In this document: one piece after another, positions 10,687-25,600 of the stretch
Position numbering within the stretch: position 1 is the stretch's first letter
How the letters are laid out: each line of letters starts with the position of its first letter
Origin: Agrypnia vestita
Lineage: Eukaryota > Arthropoda > Insecta > Trichoptera > Phryganeidae
NCBI GenBank assembly: GCA_016648135.1
Contig: JADDOH010010052.1
Coordinates: 1 to 64,000, forward strand
DNA: 64,000 nucleotides
Direction of reading: 5' to 3'
The notes under the pieces: model-generated
Told to the model about the DNA's origin: nothing
Database searches by the model: none
Seen by the model: the letters and a program-made list of their open reading frames with translations, nothing else
Translations under genes and position numbers: made by a program

Positions 10687-13600
10687 GTAAGTAATTGTCG
10701 TGCATTCATTTAAGTATTAAGGAAATATTTTGAATGATGATGAAAACATGACCAATTAATTACTTACTAACCCTTTTATCTTAAATAAATCCTTCAAATT
10801 ATTATATTTTATCTTAATCACCGTTTTCCATATAATGGTAATTCAATAGCCAAGATAAAATAGAATAGTTAATCGTAGCTTTTGTACTTTCATTTGGCTT
10901 GTAAATACTCCTCCCATAAGCTCAAGCTTTGGCTCGTATTATGGGGAATATAATTATGACATAGAATTAATTTATTATAAAAGCATTATTGTGTATCTAC
11001 TGTATAAATAAATATAATAAATAAAATAAATTTTCCTTATAAATCTTAAAATCATAAAATATTTTTACCTTCTTAAATTATTAACAATAAATTTTTTGTT
11101 TTCCTAAATTATCTAATAGGTAGGTACCTAGAAGATTTCATACCTTTTAATATTTATTTTTTATATATTTTTTTGTAAATTGTGCATTTTTTTATTAAAA
11201 AATATAATTGTATTCGTTTTGTATGCTTTAGACTAATTGAAGAATTATTTTTTATATTCATATGAAAAAATGTTGTAGTAAATTTTCATTGGCTTCGCAT
11301 TAATTCCTTTCATTTCTCGTGCATCTATTAATAAGGAAGTAATATTAAAGGAGTATTATTTAACGATGACAGGTGCACGTCTCCGGGAGACGCCGACTCC
11401 TGTCAGATGATGTCCAGGAAGAAGAGGCGCGGAGTGATAGAGAAGAAGCGCAGAGACCGCATCAACAGCTCCCTGACGGAGCTGAAGCGGCTGGTGCCCA
11501 CCGCCCTGGAGAAGCAGGGCTCGGCCAAGCTGGAGAAAGCGGAGATCCTCCAGCTGACTGTGGAACATCTCAAAATGCTCCATGCTAAAGGTAAAAACAT
11601 AATAATTTACATTACATTTTATCGTCAATTTATCGTTTCGGAGGTAAGTTTGTAGAACTCCATAATCACACATATGAAAATAAAAGCACACTTATTTTTT
11701 AGTTTGGCCTGTTAAATTTTTTTGAGTCCCATTACGCCTTGTGAGGGAATTAAATTATCTATTTTACTATATTTTTTATGTTTACAGGGATAATTTTGTG
11801 GTCGGGCATAATTATAAATTGTAATCGCTGTTCCGTATTTTATATAGACACGTGATTTTAATGTTAGAGTAAAGAAACATTTAAGATGACTCAACAATAA
11901 TAATTTTTCGGAATTCTCGAACTGTCTTTTGGAGACAGGCCACGAATTTAAAAGCCTTAGATTGGATAATTTAGAAGTATTAGAAATCAAGAATTGCCCT
12001 CAGGAATCCTCGCAAGTGTTCACACTAAAGCCAATAATTAATATCTAGTTAAATTCCACGAAGAACCCACTATTTTGTACATTCCCCAGTTCAGTGTCTA
12101 CTTATCAATCTTACGTACCACTACCACACCTGTAGCCACGCCTCCGTTCAAAAATTAACCAAAATAAGTCTTGGGTAATAAGTGTGCATCCGTCCCAACA
12201 AAGCTACAATATCGAAACCGGTAGACGTAAAGTTACTCAAAATGGTTTGTACAAAGTTTAGTTAATTAAAATGAATAATTATTTTACTTTCAATAACTTG
12301 TATTTAGATGAAAAACCTACTTAAGTTCTTAAAATTATGTTTCCGTTCCTTTCAATGCAAGTTGTCATATGTAAAATAGTTAGATTGATATTGCTCTCAT
12401 AAGGTGAAACGCGTCTCACAAAAATTAAACAAGCAGAACTAAAAAACAAGCGTCTTTTTATTTTCATATGTGACATTTTATCGTCTCAATGTTTTGTATG
12501 TAAATACGTTTTCTACCAAAATGTTTACTCTTTATTCTACCAAAATATTCGTGTTTCCATCCATTATTATGTTCGTTTTTTTTACGTGTTACATTACTAG
12601 ATCAAATAAATCACACATTGTTGATAGTTCCATACATTGTAACAAATGTGAAGAATTTTTAAGAACTAGTTTGAACTTGTAAGAATTTTAATATCATATA
12701 TATATATATTAGGCATTCGTACATAAATTTATCAAAGTCGAAGCTCGATTAATAAATTGCGGAAGTAAAGCAGTTAACTCTATTTCGGTATTCCTCAATA
12801 TGCTTTATTCTCTTTTTTACAAATGTAACAGTAAAATTGAACCTGCATTAACGCGCAAAAAAACAGGATTTCACTTTTTAATAATTCCCATCCCCATGGG
12901 GTTCGTGTTGTTGCGATTTCACAGTTAGCCTTTTTATATTGTGCAATAATAAAAGGTAGGATGTTTCATTTCATTCCATTTCCGTCACGAATATTATAAA
13001 ATAAAATTCCGCTAGGTGGATTTTGAAAAAAAACAATGTATCCGTTATATCTGAAATTCCATAATGCTACCTGCAAGGTATTTTTAACAAACGATAATCA
13101 TTTAAGCACTTTTTCCTCAACTAGACTGAACATTTGATTTTTTTTCCTTTCATTTATGAAATAATTCACAGTTAATTTAACCTTTTGTTGTTACTGTTCA
13201 ATCAATTGTCTATTAAATTACATTTTACAATGTACTCTTTTGATGTCGTATAAATTGGTAATTATTACATTAAATCTAAAAGTTTGTTAAAAAATACAAA
13301 TTGTCAAATTTCTCAAAATATTATTGTTATTCTTGGATCCATTGGCAACTGGCGAAGGTAAACAGGAAACAATCCTTTCGGTTTCAAAACGCTCGTCCTG
13401 CCGGCAACTGTCCCTTTCCCAGAATCCAAAAAAGTATCACATGTTATCCAAAAAAAAAATCATGATTCACACATACACTTCGTCTGTTTGAACTTAAATT
13501 CCTAGTACCTTTTATTTTATTTTTATTTTTATTTAATATTACATACAGCATTATTTAAAAATTTTCTAGTCTATTTAAAGTATACTGATACATAAATTTT

Positions 13601-16600
13601 ATCGTTGTACCTCTACAAAAGAGACTAACTCTTGTGTCTGGAGAGGGACTTACACTTTTATATACATATATATATTTTTTATAGTACATAAATCTAAACC
13701 TTTACCTTTAGTATTTATTTATTTAAATTGTTAAAACAGTAAAATGTAATGCTTCATAATTTTCTAATAAAAAATATTTTATCTTCATCTAAATTTATGC
13801 TAATATTATATTCATTCCGTACTCATTGAAGGAAATCTTTTAAATTAAAATTAAAATTAAAATTACTTTTCTGAATTAGTTATATAACAACTATTGTTAC
13901 TTATTTATGTTTAGTAATCGGCCAATTTCTCGTATCAGTAACTTATTTTATATTTTCTGCAGGATAATCCTTCCACATCACACGATTAAGTGTGTCCTTC
14001 TATCCATTATTCCATTATAAGAATTTCTTATTTTATGCTTCGATACGAAAGTCACAAATATAGATACAATACAATGTATTCTCACTGACGTAAGACTTAC
14101 GTAATGTTTCCTTAGGCCTGGTTGTTTCAAGTTGGATTAAAATAAAAGTTCATTTAAAGCATATATTTTTACGGAAACATTTTGGGATTTTTGTTTACAC
14201 TCGTATTAATTTCGTAATCGTATCGAAAACCCCTGAAAAATATTGATGCGAGCACGAAAGAAAATAGCCTAAATAAAGCAGTAGATATCAACGCCCTTTT
14301 TCTTCTTGAAAATCGAAAAATATGGCGTCTGAAATATACGACAAAAAAAAGGTATGGCATCTTGGCTTATTTTTATACGCTTTTATTTAGCTTCACTTGT
14401 TTGTTTGTCAGAGACAAATTTTGTAATTAATATTTAATCCACTTTCTGACCAACCATCGTAATTTGTAATTTGTCAGAGACGTATTCTGGGTGACAATAC
14501 AATAATCATCCGTTAGTTTTATAAAATCAGTTTAAGTATTCAAAAAATATATTTAAGATGTGCTTATTTTATCGGACATTGTACATGTCGGCCAAATCTG
14601 TCAGTTAAATAGAAAATTGAAAAATCATAGATGTTGTTGAAAATAATGTTGGGAGCTGGAAGTAGTCGCGTTGACCTATAAATTCCAGACCGAGAGGTTT
14701 TGTAGCTTTTTACAGCAGCTGCAATAAACACATTTAGTTGGTACCTATAAACTGCCCTTGAGATGTAGGTTAAAAAACAACGGACCCCTGCAGAGGTGCG
14801 CTGTGTCCACAACACCAGTCTATATAATTCTCATTTTTGCCTATTTTGTAAGAAACCGTCAAAAAAATCTACTCTTACTAACCATTAGTACTTCCGGGAC
14901 ATGTGGGGACACCTGTTGGCTTTAGACCCGGCATACCTGGCAAGGCTGTCTCGCACGAGCAAGTACCTGGCGAAATAACGGACCACTCTGTCAAAAGGTT
15001 ATTTGATTCTACCGGGATATCGGATGACTCGAACGAGAGCTTTAAACTTTGTGAAGATTTTAGAACTTGACCGGGTGTAAATGTATATTTTAAAGCAACG
15101 AACAAAATTTTTTAAATCTCGTTTTAATAACAATAAATCACTATTTTTTTTTATATGATCGTTTGTGTTTGGCTTTTTCTTTGTGTCAGATGGTACTCCA
15201 TATGCTATGGCGCGTTATTTTGTTAAATCTGACGTTGCTCACTAAGGTTTAGAAAAGAAACCACCGATAAATTTCCGTTAAATAGATGTATAATGATATA
15301 AAATTAAATTATTTTTTTTGTTTATTGTTTGCAGTGCCTTGCCCAGGATAATCTGGAATATTTTTTATTAAAAATACAATTATGCACCATTTGAGGTCAA
15401 CGTTCCTCTAATTTTTCTTTTAAATATGCGGATTATAATCTTACCTGAGCAATAAATTTTGTACAAAAAAATATGTGCGCAAATGGGCACCATTTTTGCA
15501 CTCATAAATACAGACAAAATGTAAGAAAGTACAACCCAATTCAAAAGCAATTATCTATAAGTTAATTGCACAATATTCTTACCCGATATTGGTGCTTCAT
15601 CCCATCAGAGTCCATTTGTTCGATCTATCGGGGAAAACCAAAATTTTGGTTTCGAATATTTCTTTCTGTGGTTGGGTTGGGTTGGGTTGGTTGGGTTGGG
15701 ATCATGTGTGCGGACGAATATTTATACGTATGCGGCCGCACAACCTAGAGCGAGAATAGTTTGAGACACCTACTACAGTTTTAATTTCTCAGCTTGAGTT
15801 TATACAGGCATTTGGAGAGTCAGATCAGTATCGTTGAAATATTAATTCGCACTATAAAAATGAATTTTTCAAAAGAAATAATTACACGTATTTCTTCTGA
15901 TTCATCTCATTCCGATCCTCTCTGGTGGATCGTTTAATATACTAAATGCGTGATTTATATGTTCAATTTCCAAAGTTATGCACGTATAAACTATTATCAG
16001 ACATTTTATATATAAAATGTAAAAATAAGTTCCTGTGTTTATTTGACCATTTTTCCTCCAAAAGACGAAGAATCCACTTGCCGGAAAGGAGGGCACCTGA
16101 TTCATTTCTACATTTTTCTTTATACTTGAAATGTGTTCCATCAAGCGAAAATGTATCGCAAAACCCTCGCCGATGGACAGGCGGGTAAACCGTTGCGAGA
16201 TTCCTGTCTTCCGGTCCACGGGTCACGCTGCCTGCCCCGCACCCTCTCGGGCCCGACCAATCACAGCCTTGCTTTATTTAGGTATCCCCCCACATCCTGT
16301 GACAGGTTTGACGGTCACGCTACATTCAAATTTTGGAGAATCTCGAAAAATCCTAGATCTAATACTCAGTTACAAAGGTTTTGCCATTTTCCGAAATTCA
16401 CATTGGCTTGGACATGATTGCTTCCAACGTCAACCCCAATACCACTTTAAAACGTAATGGCAGCTGCATCTTTCCATTTAAGAAAGACAATCGAATTAGT
16501 ATGTGTAAGCCATGCGTACGAGGCACATTGTTTCGTTACGTTGGTGTTTATATCCGTAAACACCAACATAACGAAGGAATGTGCCTCGTACGCACGGCTT

Positions 16601-19600
16601 ACACATACTAATTCGATTGTCTTTCTTAAGTGGAAAGAAGTCTACCATTCATATTCATAAAAAAACACCGTATTGTTGTTTTAATATCTCCTGCCTGGTG
16701 CACTTTGGAAAGCGACGAATATTCATACGAAGTTGAACCGAAATTGATCTCAGCGGCCGAAACATGGGACAAATTCATGTGTCAATTTATTATATATACA
16801 TAAATAGACTGATTATGCTTGTGCGCCAATCCAAAGGCCATTCAAATTATGAGAATACTCAATTGATATAATCAGGGCAGGGACATTTTAAACAGCATCC
16901 AATTACACCAAATCATATATCCTTGCCTCTTCAGGATATCTAATAGCAGCACTGACAGGATGAAACTGCACAATAAATATTTATTAAAATTACGATTATA
17001 ATACTAATTATTTTTTTTATGAAGATATTTGGGGCGTTATGTATAAATCAATACTTTTTCACTTGCCGCAGTATTGACGCACAATCGCCGCTGTCCAAAA
17101 AGCAAAAATATGATTGGAATATTGTGGCAATGTGTTGTGAAATGCGTTATATTTGAGGTGAATTTTCTTGTTTCACGACATTAGATGTCACTTATAGAAT
17201 TAAATTCAATATTATAAATGTATGCCTATAAGTACAAGTCAATAAAATACCTATATCGACGGTCCCTACGTATATTGTCGAAACTGCAAAAAATAATCTA
17301 AAACTATCCAGTTTACTCTATGTATTCTGATAATCTTTAAATAAAGTTTAATTTTCTTTTATATTAGCCATTTTTAATGAAAATTCTTTTATTATTATAT
17401 TGTCCGAAAATATAGAGTAAAGTGGATAGTTTAAGATAGTAAAACGAAAATCAATTTTTTATAGATTCAATATTATGCATAGGGACCGTCGATATACGTT
17501 TATTACAAAATGAAAAAAAGAGAATCCATATTTCCGACACCGTTAATTTGATATTCATCTTTCAAATTTTTTAAAATATAAACACGTTTTTCATGATGTA
17601 AGTACCTACTTGTATATTAATTTCGCATTTTTATTTTAGTTGCTAATTTCTTGTTCGCACTTGTATCTTCTCAATATATTAGCTTACTTTTTGTATTGCA
17701 TCCGTATACTCACATCGTATTTGTTTACTTTTAGTATTGCATCGGTATCTTCTCGGTATTATTATAAATTAAAATTGTGTCGACTTTTTTTATATTTTGT
17801 AATAAAGTGCATCGGTGCAAGTCCTGTAATACCCGTGAAATGTAAGATCCCACAATTACTAAATGCATTAACCATAAAATAAGTACCACGATCCATTGCG
17901 GTCGGCTCGGTGGCGCGAGCAATCACTAACGGCGGTATTGTGATGATAAATGTGCTCTCAAATCATTTCCCTATTTGATGAATTTAAATCCCGTGACAGC
18001 TCCCTGAGAACTAATCCCGGCATCGGAAATTACGTCCACTATTAGACGACTGCTTTACCCGACTATTATTCGAAGATTAATATCGACTGGGCGTAAAAGC
18101 GGCGATACTTCTCGGTCCGCTAAACTCCTAACAAAATTGTAACGAACCGACGACAAATTGTTCAAAATGTTTTCTTTCAGTTAATGTGGGAAATTTTTTT
18201 CTAATAAGTGAAATTGAAGCGACTCGTAAAATAAACTAGAAATTAATGTGAAACTTAATCTGTAGAGCGACATCTATTTAATGAGAGATTATGTCAGAGA
18301 TAAGATGTCAGGAACAACAACGATCATCGACTGTGTTCTGCACTTAAAAGGCGCCTATATTTTTTTGTAAGAACCGAATGATGAACCAACCGGTGTGGAT
18401 TAAAGTTCATACTTACTTTCGCGTACCTTTTATTTAAATGTTTAACAGTACAACAGGTCCCGAAGGGAAATTACCTAGGATGTGAAAATCATTTTTTAAT
18501 GTTTTATTTTTAATAAATAATTTTAATCATATCGTGTTTAATAAATAATTTTAATCATATCGTGACCTTGCCGGGAATCGAAAAGTGGATCCTCGGGCAT
18601 ACCCTCAGGTATGCCCGAGGATCCGGGTTCGATTCTCATAAGAAACTAGGAATTTATGAATTTTTGACATTTTTAAATAGGTTGAAATAATTCAAAATTG
18701 AAAACGTGTGTAGGGTGTGTGCGTGTGTGCGTGTGTGATATATAAAAAGGAATAATGTTATATTTGGTGATGGATTCTTTGCAAATTTTACAAATTCAAA
18801 CTTTACAATTTGAAAAATTGCGTACTGCGAATAAAAGTGAGAAAAGAATCCATTCATTGACATTGTTGTTAAGACTTTTTAAACCATTTATTAACCGGCA
18901 GCCTTATTCCGGTCTTCGTCCATCGGTAGTCTAAAGGTTTTAAAAAAAATGTAAAGTGATCATGTTTAAGAAGTTTATAACCTAAATTTAATCATTTACA
19001 TCTACCATAACGATCGATACAATTTTTTCAATTCAAATTTTCATGCCTAAATACACAATTACCACGTCAGCACACCACTAGCACTGACCTAAAAATGACA
19101 TTTTACAACCTAGATTTATCAGTCCCTTTCATCATAAATAAACAACAATTATCGATCCAATTAATTACCAACAAATCACACAGCCATGAGAATACGTTTT
19201 TGAAACCCTTTGCTGCCGATAAGCTCCGCACGCTGCGCCACCCGACAGCACCACCCCACCCACCCCCCTCGGAGCATATTGTCCGGGCCCCCAAATCGAG
19301 GGGGCTGTTAATATTATAATAGTCAATTGCCTTTTTACTTGCCCCTTTCCCACGGCCGACCCCGCACTCGCCGTCCACCCCCTCGTGAATGTAAATAATG
19401 ACTTCGGCGAAAACTTTTCTTTCTCACGGTACATATTGCACACGTATTCGGATTGTTCTATTTTTAAGTCCCCATACATGTCGGTACCTACAAAATTGAT
19501 CGTGTATCATAAGCGAGTACTACGAGAACATGTAAGTAAATACCATAAACTATCAACGAAGGAAAACAATTCATAATTTTTTGTAATATTTTAGGCACAA

Positions 19601-22600
19601 TCCATTCGTAAACCATACATTTTTTTGGAGAACACACAGAAGATATAAATTTAATAAATACTTTAAAATTATCTAATATAGTTCCCGTACTAATTATTTT
19701 ATTTATTGAATTAAACACAAATTTACTAAATTTTTGTTCAAACTTTAAAAAAATATGGCTAACTATTTTTTAATAATCCTTTGAAAATATTTATGTAACA
19801 TAATATTTAGCAAATATAGAAGAACGGCTTTACTTGAAAGAAACATACACTGTGTGATTCGAGTCTTATCTTTCCCCTTTTTAAACTATTCATCGCGTAA
19901 GTTTCAAAGAAATATGTGCCCTGTGGTATCTTGAAAAGTAGCAGCCTCGAGTAACTTCTACCGAAGCAACAAGGACCAATATTACCTGCTGGGGTTAACG
20001 GCTATAGAGGGGCTTCCCCCATTATTCCGATTACCTCGGTGCAGGGAGATAAATATTCTTTGGCTGGATGATTGCGTTTACTTTTCATCATATATTAGGT
20101 CCTTACATATGAAATTGACGTTTAGTATGGGAGGAACATAAAGCCGATTTTTTTTATTGTAATATATTTATTTAATCAAAGTATGTACCATTGCTATCTA
20201 TGCACTTTTGCCATCTCATAGCTAGTTCATCGATCCCTTTACTAAAAAAACCATTCGGACGGGAATCAATAAAATCTTCGAAGGCGGTTTGGACTGCCCC
20301 ATCGGAGTTGAATTTTTTCCTTTGCAAGAAGTTATCCAAATTTCGAAAAAAATGGTAATCTGTTGGGGCAAGGTCCGGAGAGTACGATGGATGTCTTAGA
20401 TATTTCAATTGAAGCTCCTCTAATTTGGTAGCCGTCTGTTGTGCAGTGTGTGGTCTAGCGTTATCATGAAGCAGCAGTGGCCTAGAGCGATTAACCAGCC
20501 TCGGTTGTTTAGCAGCTAGCTTTTCCATCATGGTTTGCAGTTGCTGACAATAGACATCTGCCGTAATCGTCTGGCCAGATTTAAGAAAGCTGTAGTGAAC
20601 GACACCACCACTAGTCCACCAAACGCTCACAAGTAACTTTTTTGGAGTCAATTTTCGCTTGGGGCTGGTTTGGTGATGGTTTGGCTGGTTCGGCAGGGTT
20701 CAGCCATTGCGATGAGCGCTTCCGATTATCGTACAGGATCCACTTTTCATCACAGGTAATGATTCGATTTAAAATTCCTTCATTATTGTGCCGTTTGAGT
20801 AATGCAACGCAGCAGTCAACGCGCGTTTGTTGATTTGCTTCACTCAATTCGTGAGGTACCCACCTTTCAAGCTTTTTCACCTTACCAATTTGCTTCAAGT
20901 GGATTAAAACAGTTTTATCACTAACACCGCAGCCTGCAGCTAACTCGGATGTGGTTTGCGATGGATCCGCTTCCACAATAGCCTTCAATTCTTCATTATC
21001 AACTTTGGTCTCCGGCCGTCCACGGGGCTTGTTCTGCAGGTCGAAATTTCCAGAACGAAAACGTTGGAACCAAAAACGCACTGTGTTTTCTTTTGCGGCA
21101 CCGTCGCCATACACATCATTAATCCTTCGAGCCGTTTCTGCAGCACTGGTGCCACGGTGGAACTCGTACTCGTAAATAACGCGATATTTCAAGTTTTTCA
21201 TTTTGTAAACTGAGTGACGCAAAGAAAAAAACAATTGAGGAAAAAACAAATGAATTATAATTTTCAAAACACAAATACATGAGTAAATAGCTGTATAAAT
21301 TTGGATTTGGAATTCTTAACCAAAGAGAAGACATTTGAGATCAAATTTGCCAGTACGGCAAAACGTCAATTTCATATGTAAGGACCTAATACATCTTGTA
21401 AAAATATATATAAATATTTGACTACTTCGGTTTCAGTGCAATTTATTTATTCTGCGCCTATATTCTGACTTCAAATTATCAATGCTCTGTAAAATATAAT
21501 ATTAAAATTAAAAAATATTTATATAACAGTGCTAGTGCACAATACAGGTAGATTCTTACCTTAATTAGGAATAGAATATGTTGGAAAGTCAATGTTCTTA
21601 TACTGATAGTTATTGAGATTGAGACTTTAAAGTTTGCATTTTTGTACCAATATTTCCGACTTATCTTCTCTAAAGCGATATATTATTATGACAATAACAT
21701 ATATCAAATATTAAAAATTAATTCGTTTTTATACAAGTCATATAAAATTATTTAAACATTACAGAAAGATTATGGTTTAAAATTCTGAATTTTGAAATGG
21801 GTGGAAAAAAGGGGGTGGAAGTTGCTTTTATGCTTTTTTATTATGATTTTACAAGTATGTTTATAGTAACTTTGAAAATTGTCTTGTAATATATTTACTA
21901 AATTATACACTTTTGCTGTGGCACATACACAGGTGTCTATTTCGTGAGCACGGGAACAGAAATAGGCTTTTAGCCTGGAGCCAAAACAATTGTTGTAATG
22001 GTACCTAATTAAAAGCATTTAGCTCGTAGTCTGCAGGTGCGCGCGTCACCACCCTTGATGGCGGAGTAACCACCATCTTTCCCACGGTTTCGCCCTCCAC
22101 ATCCCTTGTCCACGGCTTCGGCACTATACACACACATACACATACACACACTCACACACTGGAGGGAGGCTCGCACCAGTCCGCATGCAACCATCAACGT
22201 TGTTACTTACATCCTATAATTTACATACAAAACATTACAGCTTCGATAAGCACTTCCTACGCTTGGCCACTGGTGATGACGTAGTGGACAGCTGTCGCAT
22301 TTGACTTACTTGGCTACAGGTTCGTTCCGTTCGAGGCACTCGTGTGCGCTCTTGGTGCGTTTTGACATGATATTTGCACAGCTTATTCTGTCAGAAATTT
22401 CCAGGCCAATTGGACCATATTCAGCGCTTAATTTCACTTTTAACATGAGATATTAAGCTTTGAAATATCAAATTAATTTTCGAAATTGAAGACAAGGCGT
22501 CTTATTCTATGTTCCATTTTTTTTTTTTTTTTTCAACAAGAAAAAATATTTTGAATTTGAGTAGAAAATTTATTTCTATTTTTAAGTTTTAGTATTAAGA

Positions 22601-25600
22601 CTAGCTTTGAATTAATAATTTCTAAGAGTTGATTTGCAACGGTTTTTTTTCCCTGCAAGCATGAATTTTTTTCAAATCATTTTTTAGTGAAGTATTTGAA
22701 ATTAATCACATTTCCAGAGATATGGCAGCTTTCGCTAATAAAACGGTCCTGGGAATGCCTTGGTCTCCATTCACTGTCTCTTATAGTGATTCCAAGTTTA
22801 CTTCTTTCCATTAAAAAAATTACATTAATTAATGTAATGTAATGTATTTATTTGTGGTAATCAAACAGAAGAAATGAAAATCAGATTAATCTAAAGTTGA
22901 CTCAGACTTCATTCCTGGTTCAATATGTCAAATATTGTTTTCGCGCATAAACGTAAAATAATATTGATTTTATATGTTTTTTTTTCTAATTTGAAGTGAT
23001 CTCTAGTTTCAGAATGTAACCCATAAAGTGCCTTAGTGAATACATACACGTGGTCTCTTTACATATCGTGTTTCAGTGTTGCTGTTTCCTGTAGGTGAAA
23101 AAATATGCCCCTCATTAGTATTCACTCGGAAGCTAAACGGGCAGACTATTAAACGTTATCGATATTAAATAAACATTTGTGGAATGCCAACTTTCTCCTC
23201 AAAATATTGACATCTGCCCATTTAAGAACGCAGAATTAAAGATATTTCATTTTTCGTCCTTTTAGAAATCGTATATTTGCTCTATTTTATAACATTATTA
23301 GTGAAACTGTAATGTATAGCTAACTTTATCGCTGTACTTATGCTGTAATTGGATTCACAAATTGTTGAACTTAACTTAATGCTAGAAACCGGAAATTATC
23401 TTAAATGCATTTTTCTTGACGAGACTTTTAAGGGGTAAATATTACTTTCAGGTTGCGATTACAGTGATTTTGATTAATTTTTCAACAAATCACACTGCAT
23501 TATTTATTAAATTTACATATACAGAGTTTTATAGAGTTTATTTATTTATTTTTCAACGTCCTAGTGGGCTTTTACAGTATATATAAAGTCATAAGAATTT
23601 TTACATTAACATAAAATACGTTTTGAAATAAACTAAATAAAATAAATCTAAAAATTAAAAGAAATAAAACGCATTCAAGAGAAATGAACAATCATTAAAA
23701 CGCTAAAAATATATATAGGTATATAAACAATATTTAGTATAAAAGCAAACAGTAACAGTTAAAAACGTTTGAAAATAAAATAAAATATAGATAATTAAAC
23801 CAATGTACCAGATTAATAATATAAATAAACCGAAAAAATAATATATAGAAATAAAACATATTAAAAAAGAAATTAACAATCATTAAAACACACAAGTTAG
23901 GTCACAATACTTCAAAGTATGCATTTTTTTCAGTATTTCCATCTTGCCTTCTATTAAACGTTAGACTTTCATTAAGTTAGTGATATCGAATACTAAAAAT
24001 TCATTATTTTAAATACAAACGAATAAATTTTAAATATTCGATATAAAATATTTTATTGATAGTTCAAATTTTACAGAACACATGTCATTGTCAGAAATAT
24101 TCGTAAAAATGCGAAGTTTTATATTAAGACATTGAACATTTTCGACTCATGATTTAGGCAATAATCTATCTGTAAAGTATTGTGGACTATTTGTGTGACA
24201 CCCTGACATTTTTCTTCATATTCTTATACTTCGGTGGGTGATGATCCATATGAAAATGATGACGGAATAGCGAACACAAAAAAACAAGTTTTTATTATAC
24301 TCCCTTTCTCATTGAATCAGGCTTTGTGCCCACTGCACGCGTGGGGGTCATTACTCATTTGTATTGATTCCAATTTGAAAAAACCATTAAAATTTCGAAA
24401 AATCCAAAAATATACTGTAATTATTAAATTTTTTAAACAAAAATTTGTTAGATCATTTTTATCGTCACCACGAGTCTGCCTGCGAAGTTTCGGCTCGATT
24501 GTATTACGGGAAAAGGGTTAAAAATCGATCCAAAGTTTTTCCGGCAGACAACAAACCGCAGACGCTACGAGTTAAAATAAAGGGAGTAATAAAAATAATA
24601 ATGCATAATAGTAAAATTTAATTAAATGGACGTCCCAAACAATTATTTTTGTGTATCCCAAATTACCCACTTAAAGTGTTATCAATTGTGTAGGTACGTA
24701 TTTACTATAAATCTCCAATAATTTATTTAAAAAAAAAACTTAATGGAAATACGATGTTAAAGAATTTAGGCCATTTCATGACAATTTGTGTATTTTACAA
24801 TCAGACCTGATTATAAAATGTCTTCCCCAACGTTTCTACTCTAAGCACCGAGACATTAACGTCATCTGGGGGGGACTGACAATAACAAACGTAATATGTA
24901 TACAACTTTTGGCTAAACAATGAGCGCTTTGTGGAGGTTTCCTGAATTTCCGGATTTGGAGTCCAGCGGAAGACTGTCTGCACACGAATACATCACGTAC
25001 CCCCATGTCGTGGCACCAACAGCTTTTTGCGCGATAGCCATTTACCGAGATACAACATTACTTCAGCTTTGGTAATCATCACAAAAAATGTACCAGACAT
25101 TTTGCAAACAAGTTACATTGATTTTATTTCAATTTAATCATATTATTTCAATTTTAATACAATTTAAAATATCAAATATTAACAGGTCGTGAATAATAGA
25201 GTGACATTAAAGTAGAACAAAAACACATTTTGTAACAAATTGACGGAAAACATGATGCAAAATACACCTTCTACTGTCGAGAAAATAAGAACACTAGAAA
25301 ATAAATTAAATGTTATACGATATACAAAATTACCGCGCACGTATGGAGTGCGTAAGTATCCATGATGTATCCATGAAGTCTCTCACGTGAAAGGTGACAG
25401 TCCTCGGCATAAAGGAAATTGCGAATTTAGTTTATGGTAGGTAAGTATCTATATATTTCACGTTCTCCTCACTATTAACTATGTATACAGATATTATCAC
25501 GAATTCGCTGCGGTGGGAGATGAAACGAAACACTATTAATCAATCAAACTTTTTTATCACAAAATCTCTGGACACAAACTTAACTGGAACACTATTTCAT

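Noticed and set aside
10436..10690. Treating 10436 as the Hey start codon
   Set aside because: The codon there is GTG, not ATG, and the frame is open further upstream. An upstream exon is the more likely explanation.
10362..10709. Alternative + and - frames over the first Hey exon
   Set aside because: They do not splice in phase with the bHLH exon. Their openness follows from GC richness.
15672..15700. Interstitial telomeric repeat
   Set aside because: Units are TTGGG, not the insect TTAGG, and only about six long.
16381..16660. Overlapping + frames around 16.5 kb
   Set aside because: They run through the palindromic MITE.
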